Source of the DNA: JANOQP01 sp044227705
Lineage (GTDB): Bacteria; Bacteroidota; Bacteroidia; Chitinophagales; Saprospiraceae
Assembly: GCA_044227705.1 (NCBI GenBank)
Contig: JBGAWE010000154.1
Span: 1-10,929 of the forward strand
Reading direction: 5' to 3'
Length of the DNA stretch: 10,929 bases
Shown here: positions 1 through 6,177 of the stretch, piece by piece
Position numbering within the stretch: position 1 is the stretch's first letter
Layout: every line of letters starts with the position of its first letter
Made by a program: the position numbers and the translations under genes
Notes under the pieces: model-generated
What the model saw: the letters and a program-made list of their open reading frames with translations, nothing else
Databases searched by the model: none
What the model was told of the DNA's origin: nothing

Positions 1-1
1 C

Positions 2-439
2 TGGGTGACGCACAACAAAAGCGCGGTCTCGCCGACATGGGAACTGGTGGCAGCCTACCCGTTTTGGCACCCGGAGCGCGTGGTCTTCAACCCCTTCGAG
101 CCGAAGCAGATGTGGGTCTGCAGCTTCGGAAACGGGATGCGCACGGGGCAGGAGCTGGTCATCGGGACGGGCGAGGCGGCGGGCGAGCTTTCGGTTCGGT
201 TGATGGAAAACCCGGTTTCGGAAAGGATTGATCTTCAAATAGTTGGATGGAAAACAGGCAGCCTCCGGCTGGAAATTTTCGATGCGACCGGACGGCTGGC
301 GACGGCCCGGGAAATGGGCGAACCGGCGAGCGACGGGCGGTTCTCCGTGCCGCTCGACGGGCTGGCAGACGGGTTTTATTTTGGAAAAATCTCGGCGTCA
401 GGCGAGCGGACGGGGGGCTTCAAGTTTTTGAAAAAGTAA
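2..439 (+). CDS. T9SS-secreted protein, C-terminal end (partial)
   Basis: The reading frame is open from the left edge, so only the last 145 or so codons are here and the true start lies outside the window. An internal GTG at position 5 is not a credible start. Residues near the beginning (YPFWHPERVVFNPFEP, then MWVCSFGNGMRTG) resemble the closing blade of a BNR/sortilin-type beta-propeller as found in large secreted Bacteroidota proteins. The last 75 or so residues match a type A T9SS sorting domain: ENPVSERIDL, then LRLEIFDATGRL, a Pro-Leu-x-x-Leu-x-x-G-F-Y-F segment, and a basic FKFLKK end. In that family the domain directs passage through the outer membrane and is then removed. The sorting domain is secure; the propeller assignment is tentative because so little is visible. 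Stop is TAA. Confidence 0.8.
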   Translation, partial: WVTHNKSAVSPTWELVAAYPFWHPERVVFNPFEPKQMWVCSFGNGMRTGQELVIGTGEAAGELSVRLMENPVSERIDLQIVGWKTGSLRLEIFDATGRLATAREMGEPASDGRFSVPLDGLADGFYFGKISASGERTGGFKFLKK

Positions 440-479
440 GCGGCCGGCTTTCGGTAGCTTCACCGCCGACAACGGCCGC
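440..479 (+). terminator. Possible hairpin after the T9SS gene
   Basis: GCGGCCG at 440-446 pairs perfectly with CGGCCGC at 473-479, and a smaller CGG/CCG pair (452-454, 463-465) nests inside. It begins directly after the TAA stop at 437-439. There is no T-run after it, so it is at best a weak or factor-assisted terminator, and in GC-rich DNA such a pair could be chance. Confidence 0.3.
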
Positions 480-516
480 ATGGCGGCGACACCCTTCACC
501 AGACTCCTTTTCAACA

Positions 517-1626
517 ATGAAAAAAGGCCCTTTTCTCGCTGCCTTCTTGGCGGCCGCGACCCTTTCAGCGCAGGATTTTTCGAAAATAGACGAAGCGGCC
601 CGCGCCGTGCCTTCCCCGAAGGGCGACGACGTGGCCGCGCTCGCAAAGGCCCTCACCCACGGGCTGCCCAACGAGAAGGCGAAGGCCCGCGCCATTTATG
701 CCTGGACGGCCGAACACATCCGCTACGACATCAAGACCTTCGAGAACATCATGGACGGGGAGCATGAGAAGGCGGCCGAGCGCGTGCAGCCCGCCGTCGT
801 CCTGAAAAGGGGCAAGGCCGTTTGCGAGGGCTACGCGGCGCTCTTCGACGCGCTCTGCCGCGAGGCGGGGCTGGCCTCGATGATGGTCACGGGCCAGTCG
901 AAGACGGACGGGACGCTCGACCCCGGCGGGCATTCCTGGAACCTCGTCAGGGCCGACGGCGAGTGGGGCCTCGTCGACGTGACATGGGGCGCGGGCGACG
1001 TCGACGTGGAGGCGCACAGGTGCAAGCGGCGGTTCGACGACAGCTACTTTTTCACGCCGCCCGCCCGGATGGCGACGGAGCATTTCCCCGTCGACCCGCT
1101 GACGCAGGGGCTGGGCTGCCCGATGAACTTCGAGTTCTTCAAAAAGCGCGGCCTCAACCAGCCGCCCGATTGCCCGACCGCTGTTGCTGGGTATGCCGCG
1201 CTGCGCGACTCGCTCGACGCGGCGGCCGCCCTGGGCGAGGAGGAGCGCAGCTTCGCGGGCGCCCGGCGAGCCGTCGCGCTGGACCCCGCCTCCGATTGGG
1301 GCAACCTGACGATGGGCGAGCATCTTGCCAAGAAGAGCGGCGAGCTTTTCATGGCGCTGACCCAAAAGATGTCGGAACAGGCGGGAGGACAGCTTCGCCT
1401 GCCAGCGGAGTACGAGGCCAGCGCAAAGCTTGCCGAGCAGGGCGCATCCCTCAACGAACAGGCCCTCGAATGCTACAAAAAGGTGCGCAGCGGCGAGCCG
1501 AGCAAGCGGGCGGCGGTAAACCGCACCTTTTGCCAGCGGAACCTGCGGACGGCGAAAGAGCTTGTCGACTACAACCGCAAGATGGCGCAGATGGCTCGGA
1601 AGGCCCAACAGCCGGGCGGCCATTGA
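517..1626 (+). CDS. Exported transglutaminase-like domain protein
   Basis: The product has 369 residues. The ATG at 517 is chosen over upstream in-frame starts because it begins a classic signal peptide (MKKGPFLAAFLAAATLSA, then Gln19). A transglutaminase-like cysteine-protease fold spans roughly residues 45-160. The catalytic triad is visible: Cys103 in KAVCEGYA, His139 in GGHSWNLV and Asp154 in LVDVTWG. The remaining 200 or so residues have no motif I recognise; they look mainly helical, and residues 228-260 (YAALRDSL to ARRAVALDP) may contain a TPR-like pair. Bacterial members of this superfamily are usually peptidases or amidases of the periplasm or surface rather than crosslinkers; the substrate here is unknown. 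It lies 102 nt upstream of the glutaminyl-cyclase-like gene in the same direction. Family assignment is firm, function is not. Confidence 0.9.
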   Translation: MKKGPFLAAFLAAATLSAQDFSKIDEAARAVPSPKGDDVAALAKALTHGLPNEKAKARAIYAWTAEHIRYDIKTFENIMDGEHEKAAERVQPAVVLKRGKAVCEGYAALFDALCREAGLASMMVTGQSKTDGTLDPGGHSWNLVRADGEWGLVDVTWGAGDVDVEAHRCKRRFDDSYFFTPPARMATEHFPVDPLTQGLGCPMNFEFFKKRGLNQPPDCPTAVAGYAALRDSLDAAAALGEEERSFAGARRAVALDPASDWGNLTMGEHLAKKSGELFMALTQKMSEQAGGQLRLPAEYEASAKLAEQGASLNEQALECYKKVRSGEPSKRAAVNRTFCQRNLRTAKELVDYNRKMAQMARKAQQPGGH

Positions 1627-1634
1627 AACGGGCG

Positions 1635-1712
1635 CGACCAATCAAACCAAAAGTTATCCGACCAGCCAAAAGACCCGCTCGAGGCCGGCTTTCTACTTTC
1701 GCCCGACCAATC
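1635..1712. repeat. Three CGACCA repeats upstream of the M28 gene
   Basis: CGACCA occurs at 1635-1640, 1659-1664 and 1704-1709; the first and third extend to CGACCAATC. They fill most of the 102-nt gap between the transglutaminase-like gene and the M28 gene. They could be operator half-sites or chance; the spacings (24 and 45 nt) are not regular. Confidence 0.3.
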
Positions 1713-1728
1713 TTTTTTGAAGAAAAAC

Positions 1729-2736
1729 ATGGCTCGACAACTCCGAATCCTCTCCCTTTTGGCCGTCTTCGCGGCCTCTTTTTTCTATTGCAAGAACGAG
1801 CCGAAGACCCCGGTCGCTCCGCCGAAGGCGGTCGAGCAGCCCTATCAGAAACCGGCGGTTCAGCTTCCCGTACCCGCCTTCTCGTCGGATTCGGCCTATC
1901 GGTTCATTGAAAAACAACTGGCCTTCGGGCCTCGAGTGCCCAATTCAGAGGCATCGATGAAGTGCCGGAAATACCTCGCGGGCGAGCTTCGGCGGCTCGG
2001 GGCGAAGGTGACGGAACAGACTTTCACCGCTAAAAGATACGACGGCGTCGAACTCAACTGCGCCAACATCATCGGCCAGTTCAGGCCCGAGAACCCGAGG
2101 CGCATCCTGCTCACGGCCCACTGGGACAGCCGATTCATCAGCGACCACGACCCCGTCGTGAAAGACAAGGGCGTCCCGGCGGCCGACGACGGCGGCTCGG
2201 GCGCGGGCATCCTGCTCGAAATCGCCCGCGTTTTGCAGAAAAACCCGGCCGACATCGGCATCGACATCATCCTCTGGGACGGCGAGGACCAGGGACAGGA
2301 CAACGGCGGCGACCCCAACTCGTGGTGCCTCGGCTCACAGCACTGGGTCAAGAACAAGCACATCGCCGGGGCCATGTTCGGCATCAACCTCGACATGGTC
2401 GGGGCGAAGGGCGCGCGCTTCCCGAAGGAGCGGAACTCGATGGCCTACGCGCCGTCGGTGGTCAACAAGATTTGGGGCCTCGCGCAGCAGATGGGGCACG
2501 GCGGCCTTTTCGTCGACGACTTCGGCGGGCCGATAACGGACGACCATGCCGTCGTCGCCGAGCTTGGCTCGATTCCCTGCGTCGACATCATCAACCTGCA
2601 GACCGGCCAGCAGACCTTCGGGGCGCACTGGCACACGCAGGGCGACGTGATTTCAGTCATAGACAAAAACGTGCTGCAGGCCGTTGGGCAGACCGTGACG
2701 GCGGTGGTTTACCGCTCGTACAACGGGACATTTTAG
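1729..2736 (+). CDS. M28-family glutaminyl-peptide cyclotransferase-like enzyme
   Basis: The product has 335 residues from ATG 1729; a TTG at 1717 would add only four residues. Motifs follow the glutaminyl cyclase branch of M28: LLTAHWDSR at 127-135, AADDGGSG at 151-158 (Asp153 as zinc ligand), WDGED at 183-187 (Glu186 as acid-base), NLDMVGA at 220-226 (Asp222), ITDDHAV at 269-275, and HWHTQGD at 300-306 (His302 as zinc ligand). The WHT..D signature separates cyclases from ordinary aminopeptidases. Such enzymes convert N-terminal Gln of exported proteins to pyroglutamate in the periplasm. The position of the second zinc Glu in animal cyclases is Asp187 here. The N-terminus (hydrophobic to residue 20, then Cys21 and a Pro-rich linker) looks like a lipoprotein, but Tyr before the Cys breaks the usual lipobox, so it may instead be a membrane anchor. 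The TAG stop overlaps the stop of the opposing gene. Confidence 0.87.
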   Translation: MARQLRILSLLAVFAASFFYCKNEPKTPVAPPKAVEQPYQKPAVQLPVPAFSSDSAYRFIEKQLAFGPRVPNSEASMKCRKYLAGELRRLGAKVTEQTFTAKRYDGVELNCANIIGQFRPENPRRILLTAHWDSRFISDHDPVVKDKGVPAADDGGSGAGILLEIARVLQKNPADIGIDIILWDGEDQGQDNGGDPNSWCLGSQHWVKNKHIAGAMFGINLDMVGAKGARFPKERNSMAYAPSVVNKIWGLAQQMGHGGLFVDDFGGPITDDHAVVAELGSIPCVDIINLQTGQQTFGAHWHTQGDVISVIDKNVLQAVGQTVTAVVYRSYNGTF

Positions 2737-3041
2737 GAGTCGTTCCGATACCACATCAGGACGGCTCCGAACAGTGTGATGAGCACGATGAGCAGCGTCG
2801 CCATGCGGATGGAGAACCGTATGTGGTTGACGAACGTCTCTATCTCGCCCCGCATCTCGGGGTATTTGGGCATGATTTCCGCCTCCATCTTGGCCCGGTT
2901 GAAGATGTGGGCCGTGCCGAACTCGACGCGGTTCTGCACCAGCTTGCGGTAGGAGCGCAAGACCTTCATCCGAAAATAGATGTTCAAAAAGAGCATCCCG
3001 ACGAAGAGCGCGGCGATGATGGTGATGAGCAGCGAGTACAT
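2733..3041 (-). CDS. Small two-helix membrane protein, unknown function
   Basis: I do not recognise this family. From ATG 3041 it has 102 residues. A hydrophobic helix lies at about 3-22 (LLITIIAALFVGMLFLNIYF) and a second at about 75-97 (RMATLLIVLITLFGAVLMWY). Between them is a charged, helical segment of about 50 residues, so both ends probably lie on the same side of the membrane. An alternative ATG at 3089 overlaps the TGA of the upstream dehydrogenase gene as ATGA, a layout typical of translational coupling, and would add 16 polar residues. I prefer 3041 because the added stretch is largely a 14-bp tandem repeat and would put extra polar residues before the first helix. It is the last gene of a two-gene unit with the dehydrogenase and converges on the M28 gene with stop codons overlapping at 2733-2736. 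Confidence 0.75.
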   Translation of the reverse strand: MYSLLITIIAALFVGMLFLNIYFRMKVLRSYRKLVQNRVEFGTAHIFNRAKMEAEIMPKYPEMRGEIETFVNHIRFSIRMATLLIVLITLFGAVLMWYRNDS

Positions 3042-3045
3042 TTTT

Positions 3046-3073
3046 AAGGCAAAAGTTGAAAGGCAAAAGTCAG
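3046..3073. repeat. 14-bp tandem repeat, two copies
   Basis: AAGGCAAAAGT occurs at 3046-3056 and again at 3060-3070, a 14-nt period (unit AAGGCAAAAGTTGA, the second copy degenerate at its end). It sits between the dehydrogenase stop and the preferred start of the small membrane protein. The period is not a multiple of three, which argues against coding here. Confidence 0.6.
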
Positions 3074-3085
3074 ATGGCCTTTCGG

Positions 3086-4297
3086 TCATTCTTTCCCGTC
3101 CACATAGTCTTGGAGATAGGCAAACCGCTCGGTCAGCTTGCCAAAGCGGGCGACGGTCGCCCGGTCGAGGATGGTCGTCGTGTCGGGCTTGAGGAGCTTC
3201 GTGAGGAGGTTTTCCAAGAACTGCTTTCCAAAAAACTGGGAGGCGTCGCGCGGCAGCTCGTTGGGCAGGTTGTCGATGGTCATCATCGTAACGACGCCGG
3301 GGCCAAATGGGGTGGGGGCTTTTTGACCGGCCTTCGCATCGAACCCGAAGAGCGGCTCGGCGATGGTCGTCGCCTCGACGGTCGGCGGGAGCGAGCCGTC
3401 GGGCCAGAGGTCGCAGGAGATGTCGGCAATGACCTTCAGGTTGAAATCCGGCGAGGCCATGTCCTCGGGCGTGAAGAATTTCGGGGCCTTTTTGTCGTAA
3501 AAAATCCCGTGCATCATCAAGTCGGCCCGGCGGGCGAAAGGGGCGAAGGCCGATTCGTAAAGGTCGCCGTGCGCGTAAAACTCCTTTTTGTCGAAGCCGC
3601 CGTCGGCCTTCCGCCGGGCGTAGTCGGATGCCCCGAGGTGAGTGAAGACCGGCTCGTCAAAATCTTTTTCCAGAAACTCCTTCGGGGTCAACTGCTTGAT
3701 TTTCAAGTCGTTGAGCACTTTCAGGCAGCCCTGTCCGACGCGCCCGTGGCCGGTCAGCACGATTCGCAGCGGCGGCAGGCGGAGCTTTTTGTAAAACTTC
3801 AAGACCTCATCGTAGTCGCGGCAGTCCTTCATGCGAGGAAGGTGAAAATCGCCCGTCCGCTCGCCCCAGGCCCAGAGGCCGTTGTGCGCCCCGACGACGC
3901 CCGCGTAGTAGCCGAAGGCGATGAGGCGGCGGCCGTCGTCGTCGACAATGGTCTCGTAGTCGATGAGGCGGATTTCCTTTTCGAGGACGGCGCGGAGGAG
4001 CTTGCGGTTGTGCGGCTGCCGCTTGATGGTGTGGCTGAAGAAGAAGTAGGTCTTCTCGGCAATCAGGTTGGCGACGGGCACCTCTTTCACGCCGAGCAGC
4101 ACGTCGCAATCAGCCACGTCGTCGACCACCGGGACGCCCTCGGCGGCGTATTCCTCATTTGAAAAACAGCGGTTCGGGGAGGCCTCGACGACCACGTCGA
4201 ACCCGAAGAACTCGCGCAGCTCGCGGCATTGAAGGGGGGTGAGCGGTGTTCGGTTGTCGGGCGGGCTTTTGCGCTCGCGGATGATTCCGAGCTTCAT
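3086..4297 (-). CDS. Saccharopine dehydrogenase / lysine-ketoglutarate reductase-like enzyme
   Basis: The product is a 403-residue cytoplasmic oxidoreductase of the alanine dehydrogenase/transhydrogenase fold. Residues 5-21 (IRERK to RTPLTP) match the N-terminal signature of the lysine-ketoglutarate reductase branch. LGVKEVP at 68-74 carries the likely catalytic Lys71, and FFFSHTIKRQPHN at 85-97 carries His89; their spacing is close to that of the catalytic Lys and His in fungal saccharopine dehydrogenase. GYYAGVVGAHNGL spans 129-141. The Rossmann loop is TGHGRVGQG at 182-190. VIADISCDLWPDGSLPPT (289-306) and TTIAEPLFGFD (310-320) match the lysine-ketoglutarate reductase domain of the bifunctional animal and plant enzyme. 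The likely reaction is reversible NAD(P)-linked joining of lysine and 2-oxoglutarate to saccharopine; no separate saccharopine-cleaving gene is visible nearby. Alanine dehydrogenase is less likely given the SHTIK and ISCD motifs. Confidence 0.85.
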   Translation of the reverse strand: MKLGIIRERKSPPDNRTPLTPLQCRELREFFGFDVVVEASPNRCFSNEEYAAEGVPVVDDVADCDVLLGVKEVPVANLIAEKTYFFFSHTIKRQPHNRKLLRAVLEKEIRLIDYETIVDDDGRRLIAFGYYAGVVGAHNGLWAWGERTGDFHLPRMKDCRDYDEVLKFYKKLRLPPLRIVLTGHGRVGQGCLKVLNDLKIKQLTPKEFLEKDFDEPVFTHLGASDYARRKADGGFDKKEFYAHGDLYESAFAPFARRADLMMHGIFYDKKAPKFFTPEDMASPDFNLKVIADISCDLWPDGSLPPTVEATTIAEPLFGFDAKAGQKAPTPFGPGVVTMMTIDNLPNELPRDASQFFGKQFLENLLTKLLKPDTTTILDRATVARFGKLTERFAYLQDYVDGKE

Positions 4298-4324
4298 CGG
4301 GATGGCTTGTTTGGCTGGCGGCGA

Positions 4325-4341
4325 GGCCCCGGGGAGGGGCC
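4325..4341. repeat. GC-rich hairpin in the dehydrogenase leader
   Basis: GGCCCC (4325-4330) and GGGGCC (4336-4341) form a 6-bp stem with a GGGGA loop, 28 nt upstream of the dehydrogenase start codon. It could slow translation of that gene. It has no T-run, so it is not a terminator. Confidence 0.35.
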
Positions 4342-4366
4342 GGGCAGTTTAGAGAAAGAAAAAATA

Positions 4367-4445
4367 TTTGCCCGGCAATCAATTGAAAATCAACGAGTTG
4401 CGGTGACCGGAAAGTTTTTTCGGAGAAACCGGCCGGGCAAACATA
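4367..4445 (-). promoter_or_regulatory. Candidate dehydrogenase promoter within an inverted repeat
   Basis: On the minus strand 4445-4438 reads TATGTTTG, an exact Bacteroidota -7 box (TAnnTTTG). No TTTG -33 element is visible at the usual 19-nt spacing. The box overlaps one arm of a perfect 9-bp inverted repeat: TTTGCCCGG at 4367-4375 on the plus strand and the same sequence on the minus strand at 4441-4433. If the box is used, the leader of the dehydrogenase gene is about 130 nt. The repeat may be an operator. Confidence 0.4.
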
Positions 4446-4567
4446 CTCGGTTTGGCACAGGTTTTGGCCTTATGGGTTTATCAAACCAACTCCTCTGAAC
4501 GAACGCGCCAGCTCATCAAAAGAGCCGATTAATCACTCATGTTTCACTAACAAAAACTTCCCTACAC

Positions 4568-4657
4568 ATGGTCGCTGTCTGCGTTGGCATCATGGTTGTC
4601 GCCTACCTCGCCTCGGTCGTCAATAGCTCGGTCAAGAACCCCGACTCTGCCGCCTGA
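4568..4657 (+). CDS. Likely 29-residue single-helix membrane peptide
   Basis: This short ORF runs from ATG 4568 to TGA 4655-4657. The product has one hydrophobic segment (VAVCVGIMVVAYLASVV, residues 2-18) and a short polar tail ending NPDSAA. About 24 of 29 third codon positions are G or C, like the real genes of the window, while the flanking 80 nt are visibly AT-richer and stop-rich in this frame. A strong terminator-like hairpin follows 68 nt after the stop, so the ORF could form its own transcription unit. An internal ATG at 4592 is a weaker alternative start. I recognise no family. It may be a small membrane regulator or subunit, or a chance ORF; the coding call rests on composition and context only. 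Confidence 0.5.
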   Translation: MVAVCVGIMVVAYLASVVNSSVKNPDSAA

Positions 4658-4712
4658 ACTTGGCTCAAGACTTGCACAACTCTCGCCACTTCAACTAATT
4701 CCTAAAAACCAC

Positions 4713-4771
4713 TTGGGTCTTTCCCAAAAACGGCCATCGCTGCAGAGCGGTTGGCCGTTTTTCATTTTGGG
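4713..4771 (+). terminator. Strong intrinsic terminator hairpin
   Basis: AAAAACGGCCA at 4726-4736 pairs over 11 bp with TGGCCGTTTTT at 4752-4762, and CGCT/AGCG pairs again within the loop. The stem is followed by a T-rich stretch to 4768. An outer CCCAAAA (4723-4729) could alternatively pair with TTTTGGG (4765-4771), and a small TTGGG/CCCAA hairpin (4713-4717, 4723-4727) lies just before. The A-run on the 5' side means it may work in both directions. It would end any transcript from the 29-codon ORF and insulate the M48 gene. Confidence 0.7.
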
Positions 4772-4831
4772 ACGGGCTGTTATTTTGGACAAAATGAGCG
4801 GGCGTCGAGCCGGGATTCCGGCCGGGACGGC

Positions 4832-4839
4832 AATTTTTG
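4832..4839 (+). promoter_or_regulatory. Candidate -7 box for the M48 gene
   Basis: AATTTTTG differs from the Bacteroidota -7 consensus TAnnTTTG at one position. It lies 34 nt before the M48 start and downstream of the terminator hairpin. No matching -33 element is visible at the usual spacing, so the call is weak. Confidence 0.3.
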
Positions 4840-4873
4840 CAGCACACTAATTTTTCCAAAAACGCTCGACGAC

Positions 4874-5674
4874 ATGAAACGCACGACAACCGCCGCCCTC
4901 CTTCTGGCGGCCCTCGCCCTCCCTTTCCTCGGCTGCAAGAAGATGAAATCGGGGTGGAACAAGATGAACGTTTTCCCTGTCTCCGACGACATCACGCTCG
5001 GCAAGCAGGTCGCGGCCGAGATTGCCTCGAAGCCGCAGGAGTACCCGCTGCTGCCCGAGAAGGGCAACGAGGAAATCTATCGCTACGTCCGAGGCCTGAC
5101 CGACAAGATCCTCAACACGGGCAAGGTGGAGCACCGCCGCGAGTTCGCTTGGCAGGTGCATATCATCCGCGACGACAAGACGCTCAACGCCTTCTGCACG
5201 CCGGGCGGCTACATCTATGTCTACACCGGTCTCATAAAATTCCTCGACTCGGAGGACCAGCTCGCCGGGGTCTTGGGCCACGAGATTGCCCACGCCGCCA
5301 ACCGCCATTCGACGCGCCAGATGACCAAGATGCTCGGCCTGCAAGTCCTGACCGACGCGCTGACGGGCAACCGGAAGGCCGTCGGGCAGGTCGCGGCGGC
5401 CGTCGTGGGGCTGAAGTTCAGCCGCTCGCACGAGTCGGAGGCCGACGATTTTTCCGTCAAATACCTCTGCGGGACGAACCTGAACGCGGCGGGCGCGGCC
5501 GGTTTCTTCAAAAAAATCCAGTCGAAAGGAGGCCAGCCGCCCGAGTTCTTGAGCACGCACCCCAGCCCGAAGAACCGCATACAAGCCATCGTGGGCAAGG
5601 CGAAAGCGTCGGGTTGCAACGGCTCGGCGACCAACACAGCGGAGTATGCCAAGATGAAGGCGCTGCTGAAGTAG
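4874..5674 (+). CDS. M48-family metalloprotease, lipoprotein
   Basis: The product has 266 residues. ATG 4874 is chosen because it begins a lipoprotein signal with a good lipobox (ALPFLGC, Cys21); an upstream ATG would place 41 unrelated residues before it. The zinc site is GHEIAH at 135-140 (His136, Glu137, His140), with a third ligand in RSHESEADD at 184-192, most likely Glu187. Other M48 features are NAFCTPGGYIYVYTGL at 105-120, VLGHEIAHAANRHS around the zinc helix, and THPSPKNRI at 228-236. This is the compact, globular periplasmic type related to LoiP/YcaL and the catalytic part of BepA, without the TPR domain of BepA. Such proteins degrade or help assemble outer-membrane proteins. Here it should be tethered to a membrane by lipid. 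It appears to be a single-gene unit, with a terminator upstream and 503 nt of non-coding sequence after it. Confidence 0.93.
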   Translation: MKRTTTAALLLAALALPFLGCKKMKSGWNKMNVFPVSDDITLGKQVAAEIASKPQEYPLLPEKGNEEIYRYVRGLTDKILNTGKVEHRREFAWQVHIIRDDKTLNAFCTPGGYIYVYTGLIKFLDSEDQLAGVLGHEIAHAANRHSTRQMTKMLGLQVLTDALTGNRKAVGQVAAAVVGLKFSRSHESEADDFSVKYLCGTNLNAAGAAGFFKKIQSKGGQPPEFLSTHPSPKNRIQAIVGKAKASGCNGSATNTAEYAKMKALLK

Positions 5675-6177
5675 CTTTCGGTTTCAAACAGCCATGGGGC
5701 ATCATTGCAGTTTTCATTTTAGAAGCTGTTTGAGTTAATTCGGCGGATTGTTGGTTGAGGCGTCATCGGATGTGAGCGAGGTGCAATAAGAACACGGAGG
5801 AGTCTGACCGTCTGCCAAACCGGGAAGCCCGACGGCAAGCCCCGCCCTTTGCTCGCTCTCTTTATCGCACTTGTTGTCAAATGAATCTTGACCAATATGC
5901 CTGTTATTTGGTCGATGACACGGGCTGATAGCTGTCTTTCAGTTCTTCCAAAAAGGCCAAAACCGCTTGCCAATCCTGTCGGCGATGGATGTAGATGGGG
6001 CAATGCACGGCTTAAATTCTGAACAATATTGCCATGACCCGGCGAGACGCGGCGGCTGGCGAGAAAATTCAGCAGCCGATAGCCACAAACACCTTTCCGT
6101 CAAAAATCCGTCCCGGCTGCCCCGCCAATCCCCAAAGTTTCCGCTCTTTGCCCCCGATTCAAACCGCTTTTCCCGCT
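5675..6177. other. 503-nt gap, unassigned, atypical composition
   Basis: No gene with the codon character of its neighbours is visible, and the sequence is AT-richer than the flanking genes. CAAACAGC (5685-5692) and GCTGTTTG (5725-5732) form an inverted repeat just after the M48 gene. CCGTC/GACGG (5808-5812, 5831-5835) encloses a GGG/CCC pair. On the minus strand, between in-frame stops at 6012-6014 and 5904-5906, a 35-codon stretch encodes a protein-like peptide containing HRRQDWQAVLAFLEELKD. The longer minus-strand ORF at 5719-6003 has low third-position GC and is probably not a gene. The region may be the remains of a decayed gene or mobile element, but I cannot name one. Confidence 0.35.
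5904..6011 (-). pseudogene. Possible decayed gene fragment
   Basis: About 35 codons are open on the minus strand, with a GTG at 6008 as the only start-like codon and TAA at 5906-5904. The peptide begins AVHCPIYIHRRQDW and continues as an amphipathic helix (AVLAFLEELKDSYQPV), which looks more like real protein than random translation. Roughly two thirds of third positions are G or C, intermediate between the genes and the surrounding gap. No family is recognised. Chance is the main alternative. Confidence 0.25.

Noticed and set aside
565..1641. 358-codon open frame on the minus strand
   Set aside because: It is antisense to the transglutaminase-like gene and its translation is Arg/Val/Leu-rich with no recognisable motif.
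822..1910. Long plus-strand frame overlapping the transglutaminase-like and M28 genes
   Set aside because: It overlaps two well-supported genes in another frame and its translation is dominated by Arg and Gly.
3056..4162. 368-codon open frame on the plus strand
   Set aside because: It is antisense to the dehydrogenase gene, which has clear family motifs; the plus-strand translation has none.
4325..4341. GC-rich hairpin considered as a terminator
   Set aside because: It has no T-run on either side and lies 28 nt before a start codon, so it is at most a leader structure.
4298..4567. Search for a tRNA, riboswitch or other structured RNA
   Set aside because: I saw no cloverleaf, no CCA end and no known riboswitch core; only the inverted repeats already listed.
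5719..6003. 94-codon minus-strand ORF in the 503-nt gap
   Set aside because: Third-position GC is low over its first half, it has no recognisable motif, and its composition differs from all real genes here. I kept the area only as an atypical gap.
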